64,000 nucleotides of DNA from an uncultured Bacteroidales bacterium. Lineage in GTDB: Bacteria; Bacteroidota; Bacteroidia; Bacteroidales; Barnesiellaceae. The stretch spans positions 186,001-250,000 of the forward strand of contig CASFYQ010000002.1 in assembly GCA_949298955.1 (NCBI GenBank), in the 5' to 3' direction. A program made the position numbers and the translations under genes. The notes under the pieces were generated by a model. That model saw only the letters and a list, made by a program, of their open reading frames with translations, was not told the origin of the DNA and searched no databases. How positions within the stretch are numbered: position 1 is the first letter of the stretch; every line of letters starts with the position of its first letter. This document shows, one piece after another, positions 1-12,030 of this stretch.

Positions 1-370
1 TCTTTCCTATCGGGTAAACAACAAACATCACGGAATTACCGGCCTCTTCACGCTCGCGGTCGATGAGTTCGAGTGTGTGTTTAAACAAGTTCATGTTGAA
101 TGCGCCACACAATCCCTCGTCCGAGCTGAGCACGACTATGGCCCGCCGCTTCACAGGACGAACCTCGGTGAGCGGAGAACTATACTCTGCATCGGCAGAA
201 ACAAGATGATTGATGGTACGCTGAATCTGATCCCTGAACGGCCGCACACGCCGCAAAGCCAATTCGGCCTTGTGCATCTTGGCCGACGAAATCATCTTCA
301 TCGCACCGGTTATTTTTTCGGAAGAAGCGACCGAGCCGATTCTTCCTTTCAAGTCGCGCATTGATGCCAT
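1..370 (-). CDS. atpG: ATP synthase gamma subunit (partial, C-terminal part beyond left edge)
   Basis: Central-stalk subunit of F1, which rotates inside the alpha3beta3 ring and couples proton flow to ATP synthesis. About 123 residues are visible from the ATG at 368-370. The N-terminus MASMRDLKGRIGSV followed by EKITGAMKMISSAKM is the typical gamma start: the long N-terminal helix that forms the coiled-coil shaft. The gene starts only 3 nt after the atpA stop and is the last gene of the atp operon. The rest lies outside the window, so nothing can be said about the C-terminal helix. Confidence 0.95.
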   Translation of the reverse strand, partial: MASMRDLKGRIGSVASSEKITGAMKMISSAKMHKAELALRRVRPFRDQIQRTINHLVSADAEYSSPLTEVRPVKRRAIVVLSSDEGLCGAFNMNLFKHTLELIDREREEAGNSVMFVVYPIGK

Positions 371-373
371 AGT

Positions 374-1951
374 TTATGCCTTAAATCGGTTAGCCACGTC
401 GGTAGCGACTTCGGTCATAAGGGCGGCAATCTTGTCGTCGAGATGGCCTGCCCGCAATTCGTCCAGAACCTCGTGGCTGTATTTTGATTTCAATATCTGC
501 AAATACAATTTCTCAAATTCGGCTACCTGATCGAGCGAGATATTGCGCAACAGCCCTTGCGTACCGCAATAGATGATGGCAATTTCTTCCTCGACGGGAA
601 CCGGCGAGTATTGGGGCTGAATGAGTATACGCTCGTTTTTGCGGCCCTTGTCGATGGTCATGGCGGTTACCGGATCTACATCGCCACCGAATTTGGTGAA
701 CGACTCGAGCTCGCGGAACTGCGCCTGGTCGATTTTCAACGTACCGGCAATCTTCTTCATGGCTTTCACTTGGGCTTTACCTCCCACACGCGATACCGAG
801 ATACCTACGTTAATGGCCGGACGCACGCCTTGGTTAAAGAGGGCGGTCTCGAGGAATATCTGCCCGTCGGTAATCGAAATCACATTGGTGGGGATATAGG
901 CCGACACGTCGCCTGCCTGCGTCTCGATGATGGGCAATGCTGTCAACGAACCGCCGCCTTTCACCATCGGTTTCAAGGCTTCGGGCAAGTCGTTCATCGA
1001 CGAGGCCACAGAGTCGTTGTTGATAATCTTGGCCGCACGCTCGAGCAGACGGGAGTGCAGGTAGAAAATATCGCCCGGATAGGCTTCACGACCCGAAGGA
1101 CGACGCAAGATAAGCGAAATCTCACGATAAGCGACAGCCTGTTTCGACAGGTCGTCATAAATTACCAACGCATGGCGCCCGCTATCGCGGAAATATTCGC
1201 CGATGGCGGCACCGGCAAACGGTGCATAATAGCGCATCGCTGCCGAGTCGGAGGCATTGGCTGCCAGCACGACAGTATAGTCGAGAGCCCCGTGCTCGCG
1301 CAGGGTATTGACCAAGGCGGCAACCGACGACGCTTTCTGTCCGATAGCCACATAGATACAATACAAGGGAGTCCCGTTTTTATAATTATCCCGCTGGTTG
1401 ATAATCGTATCGATGGCAATCGCGGTCTTTCCGATCTGGCGGTCGCCGATAATCAACTCACGCTGTCCTCGACCAATGGGCACCATCGAGTCGATGGCTT
1501 TGATACCGGTTTGCAAAGGCTCGTCGACGGGCTGACGGAAAATCACACCCGGAGCCTTGCGCTCAAGGGGCAATCTGATAAGGTCGCCCTGGATAGGACC
1601 TGCACCGTCGATAGGCTCGCCCAACGTGTTGATTACCCGGCCGAGCAATCCCTCGCCTATGGGCAGAGAAGCAATCTCGCCGGTGCGGCGAGCCGTCATG
1701 TTCTCGGTAACCTTGTCGACATTATCGAACAAGATAACACCCACGTTACTCTCTTCCAAGTTCATGGCCACGCCGTGCACCCCGTTTTCGAACTCGATCA
1801 GTTCGCTGGAACGCACATTGTCGAGCCCGTACACGTGAGCCACTCCGTCACCCACTTCGAGAACTGTACCCACTTCTTCGAAATTGATCTTGGAATCGAC
1901 CTCGTCGAGTTGTTTCTTTAATATATCCGATATTTCACTGGGTTTTATCAT
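374..1951 (-). CDS. atpA: ATP synthase alpha subunit
   Basis: Non-catalytic nucleotide-binding subunit of F1. The 525-residue length is normal for Bacteroidetes alpha subunits. The N-terminal beta-barrel region ([21 protein letters not shown]) is followed by the P-loop [15 protein letters not shown] near residue 170 and by the signature [17 protein letters not shown] near residue 380. It follows atpH with almost no gap and precedes atpG by 3 nt, so it is cotranscribed with them. No unusual residues were seen. Confidence 0.98.
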   Translation of the reverse strand: MIKPSEISDILKKQLDEVDSKINFEEVGTVLEVGDGVAHVYGLDNVRSSELIEFENGVHGVAMNLEESNVGVILFDNVDKVTENMTARRTGEIASLPIGEGLLGRVINTLGEPIDGAGPIQGDLIRLPLERKAPGVIFRQPVDEPLQTGIKAIDSMVPIGRGQRELIIGDRQIGKTAIAIDTIINQRDNYKNGTPLYCIYVAIGQKASSVAALVNTLREHGALDYTVVLAANASDSAAMRYYAPFAGAAIGEYFRDSGRHALVIYDDLSKQAVAYREISLILRRPSGREAYPGDIFYLHSRLLERAAKIINNDSVASSMNDLPEALKPMVKGGGSLTALPIIETQAGDVSAYIPTNVISITDGQIFLETALFNQGVRPAINVGISVSRVGGKAQVKAMKKIAGTLKIDQAQFRELESFTKFGGDVDPVTAMTIDKGRKNERILIQPQYSPVPVEEEIAIIYCGTQGLLRNISLDQVAEFEKLYLQILKSKYSHEVLDELRAGHLDDKIAALMTEVATDVANRFKA

Positions 1952-1952
1952 A

Positions 1953-2495
1953 TCACTTGCTGTTTAGCAATTTCAAACGCAATTTTTTTAATTCACTATT
2001 GACCGAAGCATCTAATTGCATCGAATCTACGCGCAAAATAAATCCGCCGATGAGGGTAGGATCTATTTCATACACAAATTCCAGCGTCTTGTCCGTTTGC
2101 TTTTTCATAAGGTCGCCGATGCGGGTGAGCACCTCTTGGTTCAACGCGGCGGCCGTGACAATCGTCACACGGGCGATGTGGTTGGCCCGGCGATAAATAT
2201 CCTGATAGGCCAACCCGATAGACCTTACAAACGTTTCGCGACGGTTCTTGATAACTAACTGAACAAAACGGAGCAGGTAGTCGCCGGGCTTTTCACCGAA
2301 AGCCGATGTCAGTACCCGTACCTTATCCGCAGTAGAAAGAGCCGGGTTACCCAATACCTTGGAAAACTCTGGATGCGCCTTAAAAGCGGCATCAAGGCGT
2401 TTCATCTCTTCGTAAATCGACTCGGCCACCCCGTGTTCCCGGGCATATTTGTAAAGAGCCTTCGCATATCGATTCGGTATTAACCCCTCGTTCAT
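1953..2495 (-). CDS. atpH: ATP synthase delta subunit
   Basis: Peripheral-stalk subunit that joins the top of F1 to the b subunits. It has 180 residues, the usual length. The N-terminal helical domain begins [20 protein letters not shown], the standard OSCP/delta start, and the C-terminal part ends with the typical [20 protein letters not shown] segment. It lies between atpF (6 nt away) and atpA in the operon. The family is divergent, but context and motif agree. Confidence 0.95.
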   Translation of the reverse strand: MNEGLIPNRYAKALYKYAREHGVAESIYEEMKRLDAAFKAHPEFSKVLGNPALSTADKVRVLTSAFGEKPGDYLLRFVQLVIKNRRETFVRSIGLAYQDIYRRANHIARVTIVTAAALNQEVLTRIGDLMKKQTDKTLEFVYEIDPTLIGGFILRVDSMQLDASVNSELKKLRLKLLNSK

Positions 2496-2501
2496 GTTCT
2501 A

Positions 2502-2999
2502 TTAGTTTTGGTTCTCGATTTCATTCAACAGTTTGTCGACCATTTCGACCTGTGCCTTGTCGTCGGAGAGTTGCTTGCGCATCATCTTCTCGGCAATTTG
2601 CAGGGCAAACTGGCTCACTTCACGACGGAATTGGAGTTCCGACTCTTTGCGGGCCTGTTCGATCGACACGGCCGCAGCGTCCATCACTTTCTTGGCTTCT
2701 ACCGAGGCTGCCTGACGGGCTTCTTCGATGATTTGCGTCTTCATCTGGGCAGCTTCATGCAGAATCTCCATCTGTTGTTTCTGCGCTTCGACCAAAAGGG
2801 CCTTGGCTTCGGCTTGTGCGTTGTCCAAATGCGATTTAGCCTCTTGGGCATACTCCACCCCTTTGTCTATAAACTCGGCGCGTTCGTCAAGGCTGCGCAA
2901 TATATACGGCCAGCCAAACTTGGCGAGTATGACAAACAGGATGACGAAGACAACGAACATCCAAAATACCAAGCCTATTTCGGGCGTGAACAGTTCCAT
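2502..2999 (-). CDS. atpF: ATP synthase b subunit
   Basis: Fo stator subunit: one N-terminal transmembrane helix (about residues 8-28, LVFWMFVVFVILFVILAKFG) and a long charged, alanine-rich coiled coil that reaches F1. The 165-residue length is typical. A single b gene is present, so the stalk should be a b homodimer. It sits between atpE and atpH with gaps of 9 and 6 nt. Confidence 0.96.
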   Translation of the reverse strand: MELFTPEIGLVFWMFVVFVILFVILAKFGWPYILRSLDERAEFIDKGVEYAQEAKSHLDNAQAEAKALLVEAQKQQMEILHEAAQMKTQIIEEARQAASVEAKKVMDAAAVSIEQARKESELQFRREVSQFALQIAEKMMRKQLSDDKAQVEMVDKLLNEIENQN

Positions 3000-3008
3000 A
3001 TCGCAGGA

Positions 3009-3275
<267 letters not shown>

Positions 3276-3291
3276 TTAGAGATTATACATT

Positions 3292-4371
3292 TTATTTCGT
3301 TTCTACTTTTTCTTTCTCATGATGGCCTTCGACCTGTGCCAATGCGATGAACAGCGTCGAAAGCATGGTAAATACATAGGCCTGGATAAACGACACCAGC
3401 GTGTCGATTAACAGCATGAACAGCGAGAACAGTACCGATACCACCGTAGTCGCTCCCACCACCACGGCACCGAAAGCGCCGAAAATAAAGATGAGCGAGA
3501 TGAGCGACAGGATAATCATGTGCCCTCCCATCATGTTGGCAAAAAGACGAACCATCAGGGCTGCCGGCTTGGTGAAGATACCAAACACCTCGATAAGCGG
3601 CATGATGGGCAACGGGAATTTGAGCCACAGGGGTACATCGGGCCAAAATATCTCTTTCCAATACTCCTTGGTGCCCCGCACGTTCACCACGATAAAGGTG
3701 CACAAGGCCATCACCATCGTGACGGCAATGTTGCCGGTCAAGTTGGCTCCTCCGGGGAAAATGACGATAAGCCCCAGCAGGTTCATCAACAGGATAAAGA
3801 AAAATGCAGTAAGCAGATAGGGGGCAAAACGAGGTGCCTTGTCGCCCAACGTGCTCTTGATGACTCCCGTATAAACAAATTCGATGAGGAACTCGATAGC
3901 CCCCACACCTTTGCGAGGTGCCTTGTAACGCTTGCGCTTGTGCCAACGAGCTACCGAAAGCACACACCATATGCACACCAGAGCGGCGATAAAGAGAGCC
4001 AGTACATTTTTCGTAATCGACAAATCGAGAGGACGATAGCGGTTACCTTGACCGTCAACCCCTTCGACCTTGCCCTTGTTGGGGCCGTCCTGAGCTATAT
4101 AGAACCCCTTATACTGCTGCCCGTGGGCCAAACGGCTCGACATGAATATCACCCAGTCGCCCTTGTAATCCCGCACAATGACAGGCAACGGAATCCTGTG
4201 CTCATGCGAGAAAGGCAACTCCCAGCCATAGCCATCGAGCAGGTGCTCAAAAATCGCCTCCTTCGGATTAAAGGCTTTCTCCCCTTCCCCATCGCTCTTC
4301 TCCTGAGCCGACAGGTTAAACGAAAAGGCCATTAACAAAAACGTTACTATGTATGCGATTTGTTTTCTCAT
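3292..4371 (-). CDS. atpB: ATP synthase a subunit
   Basis: Fo stator channel subunit that carries the half-channels and the essential arginine. The protein has 359 residues, longer than the roughly 270 of E. coli. The extra part is N-terminal: a signal-like hydrophobic start ending in SAQ and about 100 periplasmic residues, an arrangement seen in Bacteroidetes. The conserved core includes FTKPAALMVRLFANMMGGHM near residue 270, with the functional Arg in MVRLFAN, and a final transmembrane helix with SFIQAYVFTMLS. It follows atpC by 19 nt, with no atpI-like gene between. Confidence 0.95.
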   Translation of the reverse strand: MRKQIAYIVTFLLMAFSFNLSAQEKSDGEGEKAFNPKEAIFEHLLDGYGWELPFSHEHRIPLPVIVRDYKGDWVIFMSSRLAHGQQYKGFYIAQDGPNKGKVEGVDGQGNRYRPLDLSITKNVLALFIAALVCIWCVLSVARWHKRKRYKAPRKGVGAIEFLIEFVYTGVIKSTLGDKAPRFAPYLLTAFFFILLMNLLGLIVIFPGGANLTGNIAVTMVMALCTFIVVNVRGTKEYWKEIFWPDVPLWLKFPLPIMPLIEVFGIFTKPAALMVRLFANMMGGHMIILSLISLIFIFGAFGAVVVGATTVVSVLFSLFMLLIDTLVSFIQAYVFTMLSTLFIALAQVEGHHEKEKVETK

Positions 4372-4390
4372 CTCTTTTTAACTCCACCTA

Positions 4391-4624
4391 TTACCGTATG
4401 CACACGGCCACACGGTTGTTATCCACATCGACAAATCCGCCACCGACAGGCACCGAATGACGTTCGCCCGCCGTTACATATTCAATGGTACCGGCATCGA
4501 GCGTCGAGACCAACGATGCATGATTTTCAAGAACGGTAAACGAACCCAGTGCACCCGGCAAGGTGACCGATTCGACCTCTCCCTGGAAAAGGATCTGTTC
4601 CGAAGATATGATTTCAAGTACCAT
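4391..4624 (-). CDS. atpC: ATP synthase epsilon subunit, short form
   Basis: F1 central-stalk subunit. Only 77 residues are present, about 60 fewer than in E. coli. The visible part (MVLEIISSEQILFQGEVESV through the glycine-rich PVGGGFVDV) is the N-terminal beta-sandwich. The C-terminal two-helix domain that inhibits ATP hydrolysis in other bacteria is missing. Short epsilon subunits are usual in Bacteroidetes, so this is probably not a truncation. It lies 14 nt after atpD. Confidence 0.9.
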   Translation of the reverse strand: MVLEIISSEQILFQGEVESVTLPGALGSFTVLENHASLVSTLDAGTIEYVTAGERHSVPVGGGFVDVDNNRVAVCIR

Positions 4625-4638
4625 AATTCATTACTTTT

Positions 4639-6186
<1,548 letters not shown>

Positions 6187-7263
6187 TTAAAAGTGCAACC
6201 CGTAAATCACGACGAGCACCATAATAAAAAGATTTATCAAGTTCAAAGGTAACAAATATTTCCATTCAAGACGCAAAAGCTGGTCGATTCTCAAACGGGG
6301 GAAAGTCCATTTGAACCAGATGATTATAAACGAAATGACAACGGCTTTTCCAAAGAACCAGATAACCGACGGGATATAGTCCATAATCTGGTTGAAGCTC
6401 TCCCAGCCGGGGATATGCAACGGCATCCAACCACCCAGGAAGAGCAGAGAGGCTACACCCGAAACGATGAACAGGTTCAGATACTCGGCCAGATAGAAGA
6501 AACCGAAATGGATACCCGAATACTCGGTGTGATAACCGGCGGTCAGCTCACTCTCGGCCTCGGGCAAGTCGAACGGGCCACGGTTGGTCTCGGCCGTACC
6601 GGCTACCAGATAGATGAGGAAAGCCACGATGGCGGGAATATGCCCCGTGAAGATGAACCACCCGTTGCTCTGAGCCTCGACGATACCGGTAATCGACATT
6701 GTGCCGGCAAACACGACCATCGTCAATACCGAGAATCCGATAGAGAGCTCGTAGCTTACCATTTGGGCTCCGCTTCGGATAGCTCCGATAAGCGTATATT
6801 TGTTATTACTTGACCAACCGGCCAGCAGGATTCCCAACACGCCTATCGACGACACGGCTATCAGGAAGAAGATGCCGATATTGAAATCGATGACTTGCAG
6901 CCCTTTACCGAAAGGCAAGCAGCCAAAGGCCAGCATCGAAGCCACAATGACCAGATAGGGGGCCAGATTGAACAAAAATTTATCGCTGTGGTTCAGCGTG
7001 ATAAGCTCCTTAATAAGGATTTTGAACATATCGGCTACGCTCTGGAAGATACCGTAAGGGCCTACACGATTGGGACCCAGGCGGCACTGGAAGAAGGCGC
7101 AAACCTTGCGTTCAAAATAGATGTAGAAGAGGGCCAATACCGCGTACAGCAGCAACAGCACCACGCCTACCAGTACAAATTCAATAAGCAAAGCTCCCCA
7201 ACCGGGCATTACACTCCTCAACAAATTATCGATCCAGTGGGTAACTATCGAAAAGTCGAACAT
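6187..7263 (-). CDS. nuoH: NADH-quinone oxidoreductase subunit H
   Basis: Membrane subunit of complex I that links the peripheral arm to the membrane arm and forms part of the quinone chamber. It has 358 residues and about eight hydrophobic helices. Conserved loops seen are [14 protein letters not shown] near residue 82 and [20 protein letters not shown] near residue 225. The C-terminus is complete. nuoI would be expected next, but atpD follows after 36 bp. Confidence 0.96.
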   Translation of the reverse strand: MFDFSIVTHWIDNLLRSVMPGWGALLIEFVLVGVVLLLLYAVLALFYIYFERKVCAFFQCRLGPNRVGPYGIFQSVADMFKILIKELITLNHSDKFLFNLAPYLVIVASMLAFGCLPFGKGLQVIDFNIGIFFLIAVSSIGVLGILLAGWSSNNKYTLIGAIRSGAQMVSYELSIGFSVLTMVVFAGTMSITGIVEAQSNGWFIFTGHIPAIVAFLIYLVAGTAETNRGPFDLPEAESELTAGYHTEYSGIHFGFFYLAEYLNLFIVSGVASLLFLGGWMPLHIPGWESFNQIMDYIPSVIWFFGKAVVISFIIIWFKWTFPRLRIDQLLRLEWKYLLPLNLINLFIMVLVVIYGLHF

Positions 7264-7295
7264 AACTTATTCTTTAATTTATTTTTGATTACTAA

Positions 7296-8918
7296 TTATC
7301 TGTCCATATCGGGGATTACATAGTCGAGCGAACCGCCGATGGCAATGAGGTCGGCAATTTTTCCGTTGCGACACATCGGGTCGAGCCCGCCGACCAGCGG
7401 CAAGCAGGCCGAATTGATTTTCAACCGATAAGGATTCTTGTCTCCGTGACTCTCGATAAAGATTCCCAACGGCCCACGGCTGGCCTCTACCTGGCGGAAG
7501 AAGCGGCCTTCGGGCAGCTTGATGATGGGTTTCATCTTCACGGCATAGTCACCCTCGGGGATATTGTCGATGAGTTGCTCGATGATGTGGATTGACTCCA
7601 GAATCTCATCGAGACGCACCATGTAGCGGGCATAAACGTCGCCCTCGGTGCGAACGACCTCGTTAAACTCTACCTTGTCATACAAGGCATAAGGGTGGTT
7701 CTTGCGCACGTCGCAAGCCCAGCCAGAGGCTCGGCCCGAAGGCCCGGCAATACCATACGAGATAGCATCTTCGCGCGAAAGGAGTCCCACGCCTTTCATA
7801 CGCTGTTGGGCTATCACGTTACCCGTGAAGAGGGTGTGATACTCTTTCAATTTGGCGGGCAGGTAGGCACAAAACTCTTTCACCTTGCGCTGGAAATCGG
7901 GGTGAATGTCTGCCATAAGACCACCTATCGTATAATAGTTGAAGGTCATGCGGGCACCGCAAGTCTCTTCAAAGATGTCGAGTATTTTCTCCCGGTCGCG
8001 GAATCCGTAGAAGAAGGCTGTCGTTCCACCCAAGTCCATGCAGAAAGTCGACCAGAACAACAAGTGCGACGAGATACGCATCAGCTCGTCCATAATGGTG
8101 CGCACATATTGAGCGCGGGCAGGAACCTCTACTTGCAGGGCGTCCTCGATGCAGAGGCACACGGCATGACGGTTCTGTTGAGCCGACAGATAGTCGAGAC
8201 GGTCGGCAAAGTGAAGTGTTTGAGGATAGGTGAGCGACTCGCACAGTTTCTCGATGCCCCGGTGCACATAACCGCAATAGACATCGATTTTCTTCACGTT
8301 CTCGCCATCGAGCGAGGTGCGCAAACGCAGCACACCGTGCGTGGCCGGGTGCTGGGGACCTATGTTCACCACAAACTCCTCGGGACCGAAGAGCGTGTTG
8401 GTGCGTTCTTCGAGCTTGCCGTCGGGGGTCTCGACGATAGCATGCGTCACATCGTCGACCGCCTCGTGCTCGAGACGAATGGGATTCACCTCGGGGTCGG
8501 CATTATAGTCTTTGCGAAGGGGATAGCCCACCCAGTCGTTGCGCAGGAACAAACGGCGCATATCGGGGTGATTGATAAAGCGGATACCGAAAAAATCGTA
8601 AACCTCCCGTTCATACAAAAGAGCCGATTTCCAAAGGTCGGTAATCGAGTGAATCAAAGGGTTTTCACGGTCGGCGATTTCGACTTTTACCGAAACCTGC
8701 GAGTTGTCGGCCGTGCGAGTGAGATAGTAGACACAGCCCATGGTCTCGCCCCAGTCCATGCCCACAATAGAAACCAGATAGTCGAAGTGCAGTTTGTCAT
8801 GCAAATAGAGTGCCAACTCGTGCCACTTGGCCTCGGGCACCGACACTTCCAGAATAGGCCCTTCCACGAAGGTAGCCTCGGACAGGAAACTGCTTATTTC
8901 TTGCTGTATGTTTGCCAT
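7296..8918 (-). CDS. nuoCD: NADH-quinone oxidoreductase fused subunits C and D
   Basis: Peripheral-arm subunit of complex I (30 kDa and 49 kDa parts in one chain). The 540 residues contain the C domain first (ALLYEREVYDFFGIRFINHP near residue 95) and then the D domain from about residue 165 (VVNIGPQHPATHGVLRL), ending with the conserved DPMCRNGKIADLIAIGGSLD. C/D fusion is common in Bacteroidetes. It begins 14 nt after nuoB and is followed by nuoH. Confidence 0.96.
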   Translation of the reverse strand: MANIQQEISSFLSEATFVEGPILEVSVPEAKWHELALYLHDKLHFDYLVSIVGMDWGETMGCVYYLTRTADNSQVSVKVEIADRENPLIHSITDLWKSALLYEREVYDFFGIRFINHPDMRRLFLRNDWVGYPLRKDYNADPEVNPIRLEHEAVDDVTHAIVETPDGKLEERTNTLFGPEEFVVNIGPQHPATHGVLRLRTSLDGENVKKIDVYCGYVHRGIEKLCESLTYPQTLHFADRLDYLSAQQNRHAVCLCIEDALQVEVPARAQYVRTIMDELMRISSHLLFWSTFCMDLGGTTAFFYGFRDREKILDIFEETCGARMTFNYYTIGGLMADIHPDFQRKVKEFCAYLPAKLKEYHTLFTGNVIAQQRMKGVGLLSREDAISYGIAGPSGRASGWACDVRKNHPYALYDKVEFNEVVRTEGDVYARYMVRLDEILESIHIIEQLIDNIPEGDYAVKMKPIIKLPEGRFFRQVEASRGPLGIFIESHGDKNPYRLKINSACLPLVGGLDPMCRNGKIADLIAIGGSLDYVIPDMDR

Positions 8919-8932
8919 ATAGGTAACTTATA

Positions 8933-9517
8933 TTATTTTCCGAATACTTTGTCTCGTTTTTCCTGACGATTTACGCCGCCGAAGAATTTCTCTACTTTCA
9001 CTTTGCGTTGCAACTGCATCAAACCGTAGAACATGGCTTCGGGCCGCGGAGGACATCCCGGGATATAAACATCGACCGGGAGGATTTCGTCAACGCCTTT
9101 CAACACGTGGTATGATTTTCTGAACGGCCCGCCCGACACGGCGCAACCGCCCACGGCAACTACATACTTGGGCTCGGCCAACTGGTCATACAGACGGCGC
9201 AATACCGGAGCCATGCGGTGTACGATGGTACCGGCCACCATCACAAAGTCGGCCTGACGCGGACTGGCTCGCGCTACCTCAAACCCGAAACGGGCCATAT
9301 CGTACCGCGCTGCGCCGAGCGACATAAACTCGATACCGCAGCAACTTGTCGCAAAGGTGAGCGGCCACAACGAATTGGAGCGGCCCCAGTCAATAACCTC
9401 GTCAAGGCACCCCACAACCACATTGGTGTTCGATGCTTTGAGCTCTTTGATAAGCTGTTCAATATATTCATTGTCTTTGAAGTCTTCATACTTCATCGAT
9501 TTGATTTTCACTTCCAT
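8933..9517 (-). CDS. nuoB: NADH-quinone oxidoreductase subunit B
   Basis: Peripheral-arm subunit that binds iron-sulfur cluster N2, the last electron carrier before quinone. The cluster cysteines are visible in [21 protein letters not shown] and [11 protein letters not shown]. Length is 194 residues. The chosen start overlaps the end of nuoA by 10 bp; the in-frame Met at residue 8 (MKYEDF) is a possible alternative. Second gene of the nuo cluster. Confidence 0.96.
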   Translation of the reverse strand: MEVKIKSMKYEDFKDNEYIEQLIKELKASNTNVVVGCLDEVIDWGRSNSLWPLTFATSCCGIEFMSLGAARYDMARFGFEVARASPRQADFVMVAGTIVHRMAPVLRRLYDQLAEPKYVVAVGGCAVSGGPFRKSYHVLKGVDEILPVDVYIPGCPPRPEAMFYGLMQLQRKVKVEKFFGGVNRQEKRDKVFGK

Positions 9518-9858
9518 TCGAGTGCTCCTTTCTTCCAGGCATATACCAATCCCAGGATAAGTATTACCATGAAAAATAAAATATTAACTAATCCGGCTAC
9601 ACCTAAATCTTTCAATATAACCGCCCAAGGAAACAAGAATACCGTTTCGACGTCGAACATCAGATACAGTATGGCAAACAAATAATAGCCCACCTTAAAC
9701 TGCATCCACGACTCTCCTCGCGAGGGGATACCACACTCATAGGCCTCTCCCTTTTGCGGATTGAACGAGCGTGGCGAAATGAGCCCGGCTATCAACAAAG
9801 CCGCTCCTACCAGCGCCAATCCGGTAATCAATACAACTACAAACAGTGCAGAATTCAT
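9508..9858 (-). CDS. nuoA: NADH-quinone oxidoreductase subunit A
   Basis: Small membrane subunit of complex I with three transmembrane helices. It has 116 residues and the family motifs YECGIPSRG near residue 40 and [16 protein letters not shown] near residue 65. It is the first gene of the nuo cluster. The upstream region has two TAnnTTTG-like boxes on this strand (10040-10047 and 10166-10173), which would give leaders of roughly 170 or 300 nt. Confidence 0.95.
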   Translation of the reverse strand: MNSALFVVVLITGLALVGAALLIAGLISPRSFNPQKGEAYECGIPSRGESWMQFKVGYYLFAILYLMFDVETVFLFPWAVILKDLGVAGLVNILFFMVILILGLVYAWKKGALEWK

Positions 9859-10264
9859 ACGTTAAATTAGTTTATACTTACTTTTTTATTTCCCTTTCCA
9901 AATAACAAAGCCCCGTATTGTACACTTACAATACAAGGCCATGCTGTTTATCTATACAACGGCTCCCACATGGAGATACGACACTGTTCTGCCATACAAC
10001 CGGCCATACATTCCAATATCACCATGTTCCATTTCAAGCCAAACATATGTACTTTTTTGTTTTTCATCAAGGTATCAAGCCGGGAGCCGAATATTTCGCC
10101 CGAACGGTCAATACCCGTCAGGCTTTCGCTTTACCGCATAGTATTCCTCGAAAATTTTTATCGCACAAATATACAAATTTTATTTCCAACAAAAGGCCAT
10201 GAGAATCTTCTTTTTTATTTTTATCTCCATTTCACACCAAATTATCAGACTTTTCGGCCTGTAC
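9859..10264. other. Intergenic region upstream of nuoA
   Basis: No gene is seen here; the open frames on the plus strand have no recognisable product and cross into the TPR gene. On the minus strand it holds TATGTTTG (10047 to 10040) with CTTG 20 nt upstream, and TATATTTG (10173 to 10166), both candidate nuoA promoters. The right end joins the terminator of the upstream TPR gene. Confidence 0.5.
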
Positions 10265-10300
10265 AAAAAAACAGAGCGGCAACCGATGGTTGTCGCTCTG
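10265..10300 (-). terminator. Intrinsic terminator of the exb-tonB-TPR operon
   Basis: On the minus strand a 13-bp stem (arms 10288-10300 and 10272-10284, one G-T pair, loop of 3) is followed by seven T (10271-10265). It lies 28 bp after the TPR gene stop and closes the operon. Confidence 0.85.
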
Positions 10301-10327
10301 CCACAATTATATCGTTCGAGGACTCGA

Positions 10328-11998
10328 TTAGAGGGTATCGAGTGTTTTCAAAGCCTCGATAATCTCGGTATTCTGCGGATCCAACTCGAGCATCTTGTTC
10401 CAATAGTCTTTGGTAGCAGCGATAGCTTCGTCTTTCTTGGCGGGGTTGGTCGTTTGCAGATAATTATAATATCCCAAGTATTTGTAAGCCTCGATATAGA
10501 CGCGCTTCGTGGCGGCCTTTTCGCGATTGGCAGGGTCTTGGTCGAGGATAGCCAGCGTCTCTTCGTAGAGCGGTTTGGCCAAACCTTCTTTCAACTCGGG
10601 GTCGCGAACGGCTGCGGCACGCGAGCGCCACAAGTAACCGCGGTAGTCTGTCGGCGAGCGCTCAACAACTACCTGGAACATCGAGTCGGCCTTAATCAAA
10701 TACATGTCACGCAAGGGAATGCTGTCGGCTGCAGCCTGCCCGGCGCTGTAACAAGTCTGACCCAGCAAGTAGAAATCCATCACACGTTGGTTTTCTACCG
10801 TATCGGCAGCCATGTATTGCTCATACAGCTCGATAGCCTTCACATAATCTTTGTTGCGCTCATAGGTATCGCTCAATATTTTGAGGATATCGGTGCGGGT
10901 ATTGTCCAGTTCATAAGCTTTCTCGTATTGAACGATAGCCTCGGCATATTTCTTGACTTTCGACAAGATATCGCCATAGGTCATATAGTCGCGAGCGGTA
11001 AACACGTTGTCACCCGGATTCATACCCAGGAACTCGATAGCAGCCTGCTCGGCTTCCTCCATATTGCCCAACTCGTAGTTATCGTACATCACGATACGGT
11101 GGATTACGAAATTATCGGGGTCATAGGTGAGAATATCTTTGGCCAGTTCGAGCGACTCGTCATAACGTTTGCCATAGAACAACAGGGTGGCCAGACGGGG
11201 ACGGTCGGTCTGGAAATGGTTAGGATTCTGCATATATTTCTCATAAGCCTCGGCAGCCTTGGTGTATTGCTGGTTCTTGTAGTAGGCTTCGGCCATTTCG
11301 CGCTGGGCGATAGCCGAGTTGGGTGCAATCGATTGCAACTCTTCGAGCTTTTGAATAGCCAGCGTGGGGTTGATGTCGAAATAGATATGCGAATATTTTA
11401 CATAGGCCTCGATGCAGTTGGGGTCGAAATAGATGGCATTCTCATAACGGCCGCAGGCATCGCCATATTTCTGTTGATTTACCAACACATCACCCTCGAA
11501 CATAAAATAATCGGGATATTTTTTATTGGCCTTATACGATTTTTTCATATACTCTTCGTAGCCGGGCGTACCTGTTTCATAGTAAGCCTTAGCCACAGCC
11601 AAATTAAGACCGGCATCTTTTTTGTTTTTTCCTTTGAGGGCCTCTTTGAAATATTTCTCAGCCTCTTTTTCGGCAGCCTCTTTGTCCGAGCCGGTCAAAG
11701 CGAGCTTACCTTGCCCGATGAGGTTATAGGCATAGAGAGGATCGATTTCGAGACCTTTTTTGTAATATTCGGCAGCAGCGGTATAATCTTTATTACCAAA
11801 AGCGATTTCGCCCAGATAGTAATACGATTCTGCCTTGTTGGTACCTGCATCGTCGAGCGTACGTTCCAAGAGGATTTTTGCCCGATCGGGTTGACCTGCT
11901 TTGAAATACTCTATTCCATCGGTATAGCTGGCGGCAAAAGCGGTCAACGTACCGGCAGCGAGGAACAGTGAAAATACGAATTTAAGACTTGATTTCAT
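10328..11998 (-). CDS. Tetratricopeptide repeat protein, exported
   Basis: 556 residues with an N-terminal signal peptide (SLKFVFSLFLAAGTLTAFAA) and then TPR-type repeats along the whole length, for example AESYYYLGEIAFGNKDYTAA and ADILKILSDTYERNKDYV-like units. No catalytic motif is visible. TPR arrays bind proteins; the partner is unknown. It is the last gene of the exbB-exbD-exbD-tonB-PstS-like operon, 32 nt after the PstS-like gene, so a role at the cell envelope is inferred. A terminator follows it. Confidence 0.85.
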   Translation of the reverse strand: MKSSLKFVFSLFLAAGTLTAFAASYTDGIEYFKAGQPDRAKILLERTLDDAGTNKAESYYYLGEIAFGNKDYTAAAEYYKKGLEIDPLYAYNLIGQGKLALTGSDKEAAEKEAEKYFKEALKGKNKKDAGLNLAVAKAYYETGTPGYEEYMKKSYKANKKYPDYFMFEGDVLVNQQKYGDACGRYENAIYFDPNCIEAYVKYSHIYFDINPTLAIQKLEELQSIAPNSAIAQREMAEAYYKNQQYTKAAEAYEKYMQNPNHFQTDRPRLATLLFYGKRYDESLELAKDILTYDPDNFVIHRIVMYDNYELGNMEEAEQAAIEFLGMNPGDNVFTARDYMTYGDILSKVKKYAEAIVQYEKAYELDNTRTDILKILSDTYERNKDYVKAIELYEQYMAADTVENQRVMDFYLLGQTCYSAGQAAADSIPLRDMYLIKADSMFQVVVERSPTDYRGYLWRSRAAAVRDPELKEGLAKPLYEETLAILDQDPANREKAATKRVYIEAYKYLGYYNYLQTTNPAKKDEAIAATKDYWNKMLELDPQNTEIIEALKTLDTL

Positions 11999-12030
11999 TG
12001 ATATATATTTAAATGGATAATTTTCTCAAC

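Noticed and set aside
557-1921. 454-codon open frame on the plus strand opposite atpA
   Set aside because: It is a shadow of atpA caused by codon bias. The protein has no recognisable family and the region has no plus-strand promoter.
9918-10362. Several overlapping plus-strand frames upstream of nuoA
   Set aside because: Codon use is unlike the neighbours, there is no family match, and they run into the opposite-strand TPR gene or its terminator.
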